Shown: in pieces, positions 7,496 through 13,846 of the stretch | How positions within the stretch are numbered: position 1 is the stretch's first letter | Layout: every line of letters begins with the position of its first letter | Assembly: GCA_016218905.1 (NCBI GenBank) | Contig: JACRCS010000035.1 | Location: 1 to 13,846 of the forward strand | DNA length: 13,846 bases | Direction: 5' to 3' | Origin: Deltaproteobacteria bacterium | GTDB lineage: Bacteria; Desulfobacterota_C; Deferrisomatia; Deferrisomatales; JACRMM01 | Made by a program: the position numbers and the translations under genes | The notes under the pieces: model-generated | Database searches by the model: none | Told to the model about the DNA's origin: nothing | Seen by the model: the letters and a program-made list of their open reading frames with translations, nothing else

Positions 7496-7948
7496 TCACC
7501 GCTCTCCGCAGGGGATGGGCGGCTCGTTCAGGGTCAGCCAGTACACGCCGAGCTCCCGGGCCGCCTCGACGAACTCGAGGAAATCCACCGGTTTGCGGAC
7601 GTAGCTGTTCGCTCCCAGGTCATACCCGCGGATGAGGTCCTGCTCCTCCGTCGAGGAGGTCATGATGACCACGGGCAGGCACTTCGTGCGAGCGTCGGCC
7701 CGAATGCGGCGGAGCACCTCCAGCCCGTCGACCCTGGGAAGCTTGAGGTCGAGCAGGATGACCGCCGGGGTTTCCTGGTGATCGCCTCCCACCGCCCCTC
7801 CGCTTCCGAACAGGTAGTCCAAGGCCTCCACCCCGTCCCGCGCCAGAACGATCCGATGAGGGATGTTGCTCTTCCGGAAGGCACGCAGCGCCAGAGCTGC
7901 GTCGTCTTCGTTGTCCTCGACGAGGAGGACCAGCTTCTCTTCCGCCAT
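7496..7948 (-). CDS. Single-domain response regulator, Rcp1-like CheY family
   Basis: This 150-residue protein is a receiver domain only, with no DNA-binding or enzyme output. The acidic pair is E11/D12 in LLVEDNEDD, the phosphoacceptor is D67 in ILLDLKLPRVDG, the switch Thr is T97 in VVIMTSS, and the Lys is K119 in YVRKPVD. The C-terminal helix ends in ARELGVYWLTLNEPP, and this ending with the inserted loop before D67 matches the Rcp1 subgroup, first known as phytochrome kinase partners in cyanobacteria and widespread as kinase-linked shuttles. The start is ATG at 7948-7946, preceded on this strand by AGGAGAGGTGAG; the longer open frame to 8020 lacks such a site. It is divergent from the hybrid kinase at 8320 and may take phosphate from it. 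That link is inferred from position. Confidence 0.93.
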   Translation of the reverse strand: MAEEKLVLLVEDNEDDAALALRAFRKSNIPHRIVLARDGVEALDYLFGSGGAVGGDHQETPAVILLDLKLPRVDGLEVLRRIRADARTKCLPVVIMTSSTEEQDLIRGYDLGANSYVRKPVDFLEFVEAARELGVYWLTLNEPPIPCGER

Positions 7949-8052
7949 CTCACCTCTCCTGCGCCCTGCCTTCGCCCACAGAGAAGGCCACCTCTCTAAG
8001 ATGGGTCTCCTGGCGCACACGGGCTTGACCGTCCACGCGCTCTCTCCACGGT

Positions 8053-8192
8053 AACGCAGTCCAACGCCTCCGCGAGAAGATCCGGGCGGAGGCCATCAAG
8101 CACTTCTTCCTCGCCGGGGGCTACGACGGGGCCAAGCGGGGCGGAACTACTACACGGACTTCGTGGAGAAGGCCCCCAAGAGGGCGAAGGGG
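8053..8192 (+). pseudogene. hcp: Remnant of a hybrid-cluster protein (hydroxylamine/NO reductase) gene
   Basis: From 8053 one frame reads NAVQRLREKIRAEAIKHFFL and continues AGGYDGAK. After a one-base deletion near 8137-8141 the next frame reads RNYYTDFVEKAPK. Intact Hcp proteins carry [21 protein letters not shown] here (from memory), followed by a Cys-containing LACGK region. Three kinds of damage are visible: the frameshift, the change of the GGCDG cysteine (a cluster ligand region) to Tyr (GGYDG), and complete loss of homology after about 8185. Only about 45 of roughly 550 codons survive. Hcp removes NO or hydroxylamine made during nitrate and nitrite respiration, so a relic beside nar genes makes sense. 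The rest of the 7949-8319 gap shows only a putative kinase promoter and weak inverted repeats. Confidence 0.8.
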
Positions 8193-8214
8193 TCGGGCAT
8201 GGACAGGGCCGCCG

Positions 8215-8244
8215 TTGATCGGGAGGCTCGAACGCCGGTACGAT
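8215..8244 (+). promoter_or_regulatory. Putative sigma70-type promoter of the hybrid kinase gene
   Basis: TTGATC (8215-8220) and TACGAT (8239-8244) are separated by 18 nt, each matching consensus at four of six positions. The pair lies about 75 nt before the kinase ATG, directly after the hcp remnant. A weak 7-bp inverted pair (8250-8256 with 8284-8290) sits in the predicted leader. This is pattern matching only. Confidence 0.4.
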
Positions 8245-8319
8245 AGGGCCGGACCGATTCGGTGACCAGCGCGACGGGGAGGCCGGTCCGACCCGCCAGG
8301 ACGAGCCGGGAGGGAGAGC

Positions 8320-10929
8320 ATGAGGCGCATTCAGACCCGACTCACCATCGCCCTCGTCGCGACGGTGCTGGTCTTCTCGGCGTTCCTGACCTACCGGTCG
8401 TATCACCTCGCAGCCCACTCGGTGCAGCGGCAGGCGGAAAAGCAGCTCGCGCTCCTGCTGGAGTTCGACATCGCCGTCCGGGGCTACCTGGCCCGGCACG
8501 TGAGACCTCTGGCCATCGCCCAGGCCGAGCCGGGTGGGTTCGTCCCCGCCACCATGTCGACGAGCTACGCCGTCCACCAGATCTTCGACGAGGTACGCAG
8601 CCGATTCCCCGAGTTCTACATCAAGTTTCCGGCCGAGAACTCCCGGAACCCGGAGAACCGCCCGAGTCCTGATGAATCCGCGATGATTCGGTACTTTCGG
8701 GAGCACCCGGCCGAGAAGAGGTGGACCGGCCGGGTCACCATCGGCGGAGTGGAGCATCTCGCCCTCTTCAGCCCGATGCGGGCCGAAAAGAGCTGCCTCT
8801 CTTGCCACGGCAGACCCGAAGACGCCCCGCGTGAGCTCGTTCGCCTCTACGGCCGCACCGGCGGCTTTCACCGCCAGGTGGGCGACATCGTCGGACTCGA
8901 GGCGGTCGCCATCCCCGTCGCGAAAGTCTCCGAGGCGCTCCGCTCCGAGCTGCGCAGCGCGCTCGCCCTCATGGCCGTCGCGCTGCTCGCGATTACCGCC
9001 GCTCTCCTGACGGCGACGAAGCTGCTCGTCGCCACTCCGCTGCAGCGCATGGCGCGCCACTTCGCCGGCGGAGCCGCCCAGGACGCCGGCACGCCCGTCC
9101 GGGAGATCGAACCCCGCGGTCCGGCCGAGGTCCGGGACCTGGCGTCCACGTTCAACTCGCTCGCCGTCCGGCTCAATCGCTACCAGAGGGAGCTGGAGAA
9201 CACGGTGGCCGAGCGCACCCAGGAGCTGCGCAGGACCAACGACCAACTCGTCCGGGAGGTGGAGGCGCGCGTCGCCGCTCAGACGAGCCTCCAGCGCTCC
9301 TATGACGAGCTCGAAGAGCGGGTCGAGGAGCGCACCTCGGAGCTCGCGCTCGTCAACGAAGAGCTTCGGGTCGAGGTCGAGGACCGGCTCCGGGCGGAGG
9401 AGGCGGCCCGGCGGAGCGAAGCCCTTCTGCGTTCGACGATCGACTCCACGGGCGACGGGCTCCTCGTCTTTTCGCTGGACCGCCGGGTCGTGCAGACGAA
9501 TGCCCGTTTCTTCGCGCTCTGGGGCCTACCGCCGGAGCTCGCCGCGGAGACCGACGAACGCAAGCTTCTGGCGGCAGCGCTGGAGCGGGTCGTGGATCCC
9601 GCCCCGTTGGCAGCCCAGGTCGAGGAGCGCATCGTCTCCGCCGAGCGCTTCCGCGACACGATCGAGCTCAAGGATGGCCGCGTCCTGGAGCGGCTGTCGT
9701 CGCCCCTGCTCCGGGACGGCCGGTCGACGGGGCGGGTGCTCACGTTCCGGGACGCGACGGAACAGGTTCGCTCCGAGCGAGAGCGCGCGGAGCTGGAGGA
9801 GCGGCTGCAGCAGGCCCAGAAGATGGAGGCGGTGGGCACCCTCGCGAGCGGCGTCGCGCACGACTTCAACAACGTGCTCCAGACGATCGTGGGCTCTCTG
9901 GACCTCCTGAGGCTCAAGGGCGAGGTCCCGCCCGAAGTCGCGACCTACCTCGCGGACATCGAGCACGCCTCGACCCGCGCGGCGGACCTCGTCCGGCACC
10001 TGCTGACCTTCGGGCGCAAGGCGAAGCCGACCCTTCAGCTCCTCGACCTGCGGGAGCAGCTCGACCACGCGACCGCCCTGCTCGAGCGCACCCTTCCCAA
10101 GATGATCCGCATCGAGACGCGCGTCGGTGCCGATCTGCGGCCGCTCCGGGGAGACCCCCACCAGCTCGTGCAGCTCCTGCTGAACCTCGCCGCCAACGCT
10201 CGCGACGCCATGCCGGAAGGGGGAAGGCTCCTCTTCGAGCTGGAGAACCGCTCCCTAGACGAGGTCTCCTGCCGGACCCGTCCCGAGCTCGAGCCGGGGG
10301 AGTACGTCCGGCTCCTCGTGACCGATACCGGGACGGGCATGGACGAGGAGACGGCCGCTCACGTCTTCGAGCCCTTCTTCACGACCAAGCCCGTGGGCGA
10401 GGGGACCGGCCTCGGCCTCTCCACGGTCTACGGGATCGTGCGGTCCCACTCGGGCACCATCGCGGTGGAGAGCGCGCCCGGCCGGGGCACGATCTTCGAG
10501 ATCCTGCTGCCCGCCGCCCTCTCGAAGGAGAGCTCGAACGAGGCGCTCGCCCCGGCGGGGGCGCAGGGCGGGGGGCGGGGACGCGTCCTCGCGGTGGACG
10601 ACGAGGAAGCGGTGCTGAACGTCGCCCGCGAGGCGCTCGAGGCGGCGGGCTACGCCGTCACCTGCGCCCGGAGCGGCGAAGAGGCCCTCGACGAGTACCG
10701 GAGGGGCAGGCCGGACGTGGTCATTCTCGACCTGAGCATGCCCGGGATGGGCGGCCGCCGCTGCCTGGAGGAGCTCTGCCGGCTCGACCCCACGGCGCGG
10801 GTCGTGATCGCGAGCGGCTACACCGGGGCGGAGGCGGACGGGATGGAGGGCGCCGTCGCCCTCCTGCCCAAGCCCTACCGCCTCCCGGAGCTGCGGCGGG
10901 CCGTCGAGGAGGCCCTGGCCGCTCGTTGA
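8320..10929 (+). CDS. Hybrid sensor histidine kinase with periplasmic heme-c (DUF3365/Tll0287-like) domain, HAMP, PAS and C-terminal receiver
   Basis: This 869-residue membrane kinase has its domains in this order: membrane helix 1 (about 7-25); a periplasmic sensor with the covalent heme site C159-L-S-C162-H163 and a following YGRTGGFHRQVGDIVG block typical of DUF3365; membrane helix 2 (about 213-236); HAMP (about 237-287); a coiled coil of ERTQEL/ERTSEL repeats (about 285-365); and PAS (about 366-484). A HisKA domain follows with H514 in ASGVAHDFNNVLQ, then an ATPase with N-box LLNLAANARDAMPEGG and G-boxes DTGTGMDE and GEGTGLGLSTVYGIV. The receiver has D804 in VVILDLSMPG and K851. It probably senses redox state or a heme ligand. 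The ATG is preceded by GGGAGGGAGAG. Targets and ligand are unknown. The position suggests partnership with the divergent Rcp1-like regulator and control of nitrate respiration or efflux genes. Confidence 0.93.
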   Translation: MRRIQTRLTIALVATVLVFSAFLTYRSYHLAAHSVQRQAEKQLALLLEFDIAVRGYLARHVRPLAIAQAEPGGFVPATMSTSYAVHQIFDEVRSRFPEFYIKFPAENSRNPENRPSPDESAMIRYFREHPAEKRWTGRVTIGGVEHLALFSPMRAEKSCLSCHGRPEDAPRELVRLYGRTGGFHRQVGDIVGLEAVAIPVAKVSEALRSELRSALALMAVALLAITAALLTATKLLVATPLQRMARHFAGGAAQDAGTPVREIEPRGPAEVRDLASTFNSLAVRLNRYQRELENTVAERTQELRRTNDQLVREVEARVAAQTSLQRSYDELEERVEERTSELALVNEELRVEVEDRLRAEEAARRSEALLRSTIDSTGDGLLVFSLDRRVVQTNARFFALWGLPPELAAETDERKLLAAALERVVDPAPLAAQVEERIVSAERFRDTIELKDGRVLERLSSPLLRDGRSTGRVLTFRDATEQVRSERERAELEERLQQAQKMEAVGTLASGVAHDFNNVLQTIVGSLDLLRLKGEVPPEVATYLADIEHASTRAADLVRHLLTFGRKAKPTLQLLDLREQLDHATALLERTLPKMIRIETRVGADLRPLRGDPHQLVQLLLNLAANARDAMPEGGRLLFELENRSLDEVSCRTRPELEPGEYVRLLVTDTGTGMDEETAAHVFEPFFTTKPVGEGTGLGLSTVYGIVRSHSGTIAVESAPGRGTIFEILLPAALSKESSNEALAPAGAQGGGRGRVLAVDDEEAVLNVAREALEAAGYAVTCARSGEEALDEYRRGRPDVVILDLSMPGMGGRRCLEELCRLDPTARVVIASGYTGAEADGMEGAVALLPKPYRLPELRRAVEEALAAR

Positions 10930-10961
10930 GAAGGAGCCGCTGTCGGCCGCGAACTCCCTTA

Positions 10962-10990
10962 TTGACCCCGATGAGGTGACCGGCTATCTT
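10962..10990 (+). promoter_or_regulatory. Strong sigma70-type promoter for the TetR-RND cassette
   Basis: TTGACC (10962-10967) is followed after exactly 17 nt by TATCTT (10985-10990), in the 69-nt gap between the kinase and the TetR gene. The predicted transcription start, about 10997, falls inside the operator palindrome, the classical layout for autorepression. Confidence 0.65.
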
Positions 10991-10994
10991 CCTG

Positions 10995-11010
10995 CGGAAT
11001 GAACATTCCG
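10995..11010. promoter_or_regulatory. TetR-type operator palindrome CGGAATGAACATTCCG
   Basis: This is a perfect 7-bp inverted repeat (CGGAATG / CATTCCG) around a 2-nt centre, starting 4 nt after the -10 element and ending before the TetR ribosome site. Short palindromes of this GGAATG-N2-CATTCC form are typical targets of TetR/AcrR repressors. The adjacent TetR protein is the obvious ligand, although that is inferred from position. Confidence 0.75.
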
Positions 11011-11028
11011 TCCGGAGGAAGACCGCCG

Positions 11029-11601
11029 ATGGAAAGAGGAGACAAGCGCGACGCCATCGTCGACGCGATGCTGGGGATCGTCGCCGAGTACGGCTTCCAC
11101 GGAGCGCCCATGGCGCTGCTGGCCGAGAAGGCCGGCGTGGGCGCGGGCACGATCTACCGGTACTTCGCGGACAAGGACGCGGTCATCGCCGCCTGTTACC
11201 AGGACCTCGAGAAGCGCTTCCACGAGGTCGTTATGGAGGAGTACCCGGAGGGGCGGCCCGTCCGGGAGCGCTTCCTCCACGTCGCCAGCGCGGTGGCCCG
11301 CCACCTGGTCGAGGCTCCCCGGGACCTCCGGTTCCTCCAGCAGTTCCACGATTCTCCGTACGGCGCCCAGGTGCGCCGGGAAAAGATCTTCGGAAACGGG
11401 GACAAGGACCTCGTCCGGGACCTCTTCGAGGAGGCCCGGGCCCAGCAGATCATCAAGGACCTGCCGCTGCCCCTCTGTTTCGCGCTCGCCTTCGCGCCCC
11501 TCGTGAACATCTGCCGGGACCACGCCTTGGGCTTCCTGGAACTTGACGAGCGGCTCATCGGGGAGACGGTGGAAGCGTGTTGGGACGCCCTCAAGCGTTA
11601 G
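11029..11601 (+). CDS. TetR/AcrR-family transcriptional repressor of the RND efflux genes
   Basis: This 190-residue protein has an N-terminal TetR DNA-binding domain: a first helix around DAIVDAMLGIVAEYGF (residues 8-23), then the helix-turn-helix LLAEKAGVGAGTIYRYF (30-46) followed by the DK of the family signature. The C-terminal ligand-binding half (about 50-190) is helical and not diagnostic of a ligand. I chose ATG 11029 because GGAGGAA (11014-11020) precedes it. An in-frame ATG at 10999 lies inside the operator and would have no ribosome site. It stands directly before an adaptor and an RND pump, with the operator over its own promoter, so it most likely represses itself and the pump and is released by a toxic compound. 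Confidence 0.93.
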   Translation: MERGDKRDAIVDAMLGIVAEYGFHGAPMALLAEKAGVGAGTIYRYFADKDAVIAACYQDLEKRFHEVVMEEYPEGRPVRERFLHVASAVARHLVEAPRDLRFLQQFHDSPYGAQVRREKIFGNGDKDLVRDLFEEARAQQIIKDLPLPLCFALAFAPLVNICRDHALGFLELDERLIGETVEACWDALKR

Positions 11602-11611
11602 CTCGGCGAAC

Positions 11612-11627
11612 CGGAATGAATCTTCCC
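11612..11627. promoter_or_regulatory. Degenerate second copy of the TetR operator
   Basis: CGGAATGAATCTTCCC matches the upstream palindrome CGGAATGAACATTCCG at 13 of 16 positions. The left half-site is identical and the right half is damaged. It lies in the gap between the TetR and adaptor genes, just upstream of an AGGAG at 11634. No clear -35/-10 pair accompanies it. It could be a weak secondary site, a roadblock site or the relic of a duplicated promoter region. Confidence 0.4.
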
Positions 11628-11744
11628 TCCGACAGGAGACGCCCCATGCCTTTCGAAGCCACTACCCATTCTTCGGCGGGGGAAACCGGCCGGCCGGCTC
11701 TCGGTGACCACCGGCCCGACTCCCAGCCCGGCGAGGCGGTTCCC

Positions 11745-13283
11745 ATGCCCAGCAGCAAGAACCGGGCCGGTCCCCTCCTGGCGGCGGCTCTCGGGCTCGC
11801 CCTGGTCGCCGCGGGCTGCGGCAAGGAGGCGAAGACCGCAACGCCCGGAGGTCCCGGCGGGCGCCCCATGGGGCCGCCCGAGGTCGGCGTCCTGGTGATC
11901 GAGCCGAAGCCCGTCGCCGTCACGACGGACCTGCCCGGGCGCACCTCCGCCTTCGGAATCGCCGAAGTCCGGCCGCAGGTAGGGGGCATCGTCCAGAAGC
12001 GCCTCTTCACCGAGGGCTCGGACGTCAAGGCCGGAGAGCTCCTCTACCAGATCGACGCGAGCACGTACCAGGCGGCGTACGCCAACGCTCAGGCAGCCCT
12101 GGCACGAGCGAAGGCGTCCCAGGCCAACGCCGAGGCCGCCTACGCGAAAGCCAAAGCGACCTACGCGAGCGCAAAGGCGGCGTCCACCAAGGCCAGGGCG
12201 GCGCACGCGAACGTGAAGGCGGCGCACACCCGCGCCACGACCGGGCAGGCGGCGGCGAAGGCGGCACTCGCCCGGGCGGAAGCCAACGCCGTCCCGCTCC
12301 GCCTGAAGGCCGAGCGCTTCCGCGAGCTCCTGGCCATCAACGCGGTCAGCCGCCAGGACGCCGACGACGCCGCCGCGGCGGTCGTACGGGCGGAAGCCGA
12401 GATCCAGAGCGCCGAGGCGGGCCTCGGCGGCAGCGCCGCGGACAGCGAGGGCGCCGCGGCCGCGGCCGCCGCGGCGCAGGCCGAGATCGAGAGCGCGGAG
12501 GCAGCGGTGAAGGGTGGCGAAGCCGGGATCGAGGGAGCCGCGGCCTCGGTCAAGGCCGCCGCGGCCGAGGTCGCCGGCGCCGAGGCGGCCCTGGAAGCCG
12601 CCCGGATCAACCTCGCCCACACGCGCGTGACGGCGCCCATCTCCGGCCGGATCGGGCGCTCGGCGGTCTCGGTGGGCGCGCTCGTCACCGCGAGCCAGCC
12701 CGCGGCCCTCGCCACGATCCAGCAGCTCGACTCCTTGTACGTGGACGTCACCCAGTCGGCGGCGAGCCTCCTGCGCCTCAAGCAGAGCCTCGCCAAGGGA
12801 GAGCTCCGCGAGGGCGGGAGGGAGCAGGCGAGGGTGCGGCTCCTCCTGGAGGACGGGAGCGCCTATCCGCTCGCCGGGACCCTCAAGTTCTCGGACGTCA
12901 CGGTGGACCCGAGCACCGGGTCCGTCACGCTGCGCACCGTCTTCCCGAATCCGAAGCACCTCCTCCTGCCCGGCATGTACGTGCGGGCGGTGCTGGAAGA
13001 GGGCACGAACGACCGCGCGATCCTGGTACCCCAGCGGGGAGTGACCCGGAACCCCGCCGGGCAGCCCCTCGTCATGGTGGTCGGCGCCGGCGACAAGGTG
13101 GAGCCGCGGGTGATCAAGGCCGACCGCACCGTGGGCGAGAGCTGGCTCGTCACCGAAGGCCTGAAGCCCGGCGACCGCGTCATCCTCGAGGGGATCCAGA
13201 GGGCGAAGCCGGGCACGGTGGTAAAAGCGGTTCTCAGTGATCAGTCGTCGGTCGTCGGTTCCGGCCCGAAATCGAAAGACTGA
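11745..13283 (+). CDS. RND efflux periplasmic adaptor lipoprotein (AcrA/MexA type) with extended coiled-coil hairpin
   Basis: This 512-residue membrane-fusion protein links an RND pump to an outer-membrane channel. A lipoprotein signal fits residues 1-25 ([10 protein letters not shown], Cys25). Then come the first lipoyl half ([20 protein letters not shown]), an Ala-rich helical hairpin (about 110-292), the second lipoyl half ([19 protein letters not shown]), a beta-barrel and a membrane-proximal domain. The channel-docking motif RxxxLxxxxxxS is intact at R191/L195/S202. AcrA has 397 residues and a hairpin of about 70; the excess here is in the hairpin. Start choice: ATG 11745 gives a normal lipoprotein signal. 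ATG 11646 has a better ribosome site (AGGAG at 11634) but adds 33 residues with clearly lower third-position GC. The last 18 or so residues are encoded by a heptamer repeat. The pump gene follows. Confidence 0.93.
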   Translation: MPSSKNRAGPLLAAALGLALVAAGCGKEAKTATPGGPGGRPMGPPEVGVLVIEPKPVAVTTDLPGRTSAFGIAEVRPQVGGIVQKRLFTEGSDVKAGELLYQIDASTYQAAYANAQAALARAKASQANAEAAYAKAKATYASAKAASTKARAAHANVKAAHTRATTGQAAAKAALARAEANAVPLRLKAERFRELLAINAVSRQDADDAAAAVVRAEAEIQSAEAGLGGSAADSEGAAAAAAAAQAEIESAEAAVKGGEAGIEGAAASVKAAAAEVAGAEAALEAARINLAHTRVTAPISGRIGRSAVSVGALVTASQPAALATIQQLDSLYVDVTQSAASLLRLKQSLAKGELREGGREQARVRLLLEDGSAYPLAGTLKFSDVTVDPSTGSVTLRTVFPNPKHLLLPGMYVRAVLEEGTNDRAILVPQRGVTRNPAGQPLVMVVGAGDKVEPRVIKADRTVGESWLVTEGLKPGDRVILEGIQRAKPGTVVKAVLSDQSSVVGSGPKSKD

Positions 13284-13320
13284 AAACCGAAAACTGACGA
13301 CCGAGAACCGACAACCGTCC
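13225..13320. repeat. Heptanucleotide repeat block with an internal orientation flip
   Basis: From 13279 to 13320 six units run in phase: ACTGAAA, ACCGAAA, ACTGACG, ACCGAGA, ACCGACA, ACCGTCC (consensus roughly ACYGAVR). From 13225 to 13259 five units run in the opposite sense: AAGCGGT, TCTCAGT, GATCAGT, CGTCGGT, CGTCGGT. Between them are CCCGAAA and TCGAAAG. The left arm codes for the adaptor's C-terminus, and the first forward unit supplies its TGA stop. Transcribed, GTCGGTTC (13254-13261) can pair with GAACCGAC (13305-13312), and CGGT (13249-13252) with ACCG (13314-13317), directly in front of the pump gene's ribosome site. It resembles the short tandem heptamer repeats scattered in several bacterial genomes. 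Confidence 0.75.
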
Positions 13321-13329
13321 GGAGGACCC

Positions 13330-13846
13330 ATGGCCCGTTTTTTCATCAACCGCCCGATCTTCGCCTGGGTGATCGCCATCATCATCATGCTGGCGGGACT
13401 GCTGGCGATCAAGACGCTGCCGGTCTCTCAGTATCCGCCGATCGCGCCGCCGCAGATTACGATCAACGCCTTCTACCCCGGGGCCTCGGCTCAGACGGTC
13501 CAGGACACCGTCACTCAGGTCATCGAGCAGAAGATGAACGGGATCGACAACCTGATCTACATGTCGTCCTCCAGCGACTCCGCCGGGGCGGTGGCCATCA
13601 ACCTCACCTTCCGGACGGGCACGGACCCGAACATGGCCCAGGTGCAGGTGCAGAACAAGCTCCAGCTCGCCACCCCGCTCCTGCCCCAGCCGGTGCAGCG
13701 GGCGGGGATCGCGGTCGTGAAGTCGACTCGGAACTTCCTGGTGATCGTCGGGCTCGTGTCGGAGGACGGCTCGATGAACCGGTATCAGCTCACCGACTAC
13801 GCCGTCGCCAACATCCAGGACATCCTCAGCCGGGTCGAAGGCGTCG
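13330..13846 (+). CDS. RND multidrug efflux transporter, AcrB/HAE1 type, N-terminal part (3' end outside window)
   Basis: The first 172 residues of an inner-membrane proton-driven drug exporter are present; the family has about 1,050. The start [20 protein letters not shown] is nearly that of AcrB and contains membrane helix 1. Further AcrB-like blocks are [47 protein letters not shown] and [17 protein letters not shown], covering the start of the porter domain. ATG 13330 has GGAGGA at 13321-13326, immediately after the heptamer repeat. It follows the adaptor gene by 46 nt, so the two form one efflux operon under the upstream TetR protein. An outer-membrane channel gene may lie beyond the window. 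The substrate cannot be deduced from this part. Confidence 0.97.
   Translation, partial: MARFFINRPIFAWVIAIIIMLAGLLAIKTLPVSQYPPIAPPQITINAFYPGASAQTVQDTVTQVIEQKMNGIDNLIYMSSSSDSAGAVAINLTFRTGTDPNMAQVQVQNKLQLATPLLPQPVQRAGIAVVKSTRNFLVIVGLVSEDGSMNRYQLTDYAVANIQDILSRVEGV

Noticed and set aside
5385..7499. 704-codon open frame on the minus strand
   Set aside because: Charged, low-complexity antisense shadow of narK2 and its leader, typical of high-GC DNA. It has no domain features, while the plus strand has a clear transporter.
8250..8290. Inverted pair CGGACCG/CGGTCCG before the hybrid kinase
   Set aside because: Only 7 bp with a 27-nt loop in GC-rich sequence; easily due to chance.
12105..12260. DNA tandem repeat or CRISPR-like array inside the adaptor gene
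   Set aside because: The periodicity is 21 nt and imperfect, explained by Ala-rich protein heptads in a coiled coil. There are no spacers or conserved direct repeats.
11598..13412. 604-codon open frame on the minus strand across the adaptor gene
   Set aside because: Antisense shadow rich in Gly/Arg/Leu repeats that mirror the adaptor heptads; no recognisable domains.

Overview
This window looks like a high-GC (about 65-70% by eye, nearly all codons ending in G or C) Gram-negative bacterium with membrane-bound nitrate respiration. The Gram-negative call rests on a lipoprotein periplasmic adaptor and an AcrB-type RND pump, which imply an outer membrane. The phylum cannot be fixed from sequence alone. 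Position 1 lies inside narG and position 13846 lies inside an RND transporter gene, so both edges are cut.

Region 1 (1-5473) is a tightly packed nitrate reductase operon: the 3' end of narG, then narH, narJ, narI and narK1, with gaps of 17, 1, -4 and 5 nt. NarG (Mo active site), NarH (four Fe-S clusters) and NarI (two b hemes) form the quinol:nitrate reductase. NarJ is its maturation chaperone and NarK1 brings nitrate in. A long two-tier hairpin follows narK1. Region 2 (5474-7495) has a 412-nt gene-free, GC- and purine-rich stretch, then a second nitrate/nitrite transporter (narK2) and a doubtful short ORF.

Region 3 (7496-10929) is regulatory. A single-domain Rcp1-like response regulator on the minus strand is divergent from a large hybrid histidine kinase on the plus strand. 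The kinase has a periplasmic DUF3365/Tll0287-type sensor with a CxxCH heme c site. Between the two lies a decayed piece of a hybrid-cluster protein gene (hcp), a function linked to NO/hydroxylamine detoxification during nitrate respiration. This suggests that the locus once had a larger nitrogen-oxide gene set.

Region 4 (10930-13846) is a TetR-RND efflux cassette. It has a strong sigma70-type promoter and a perfect TetR-style palindrome at the expected transcription start. These precede the TetR gene, a periplasmic adaptor lipoprotein with an unusually long Ala-rich coiled-coil hairpin, and the start of an AcrB/HAE1 pump. A degenerate second operator copy lies in front of the adaptor gene. 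A heptanucleotide repeat block whose orientation flips midway encodes the adaptor's C-terminus and fills the gap to the pump gene.

No complete, clearly new system is visible. The best leads are the heme-c kinase/Rcp1-like regulator pair around the hcp relic, the long-hairpin adaptor, and the heptamer repeat between adaptor and pump.
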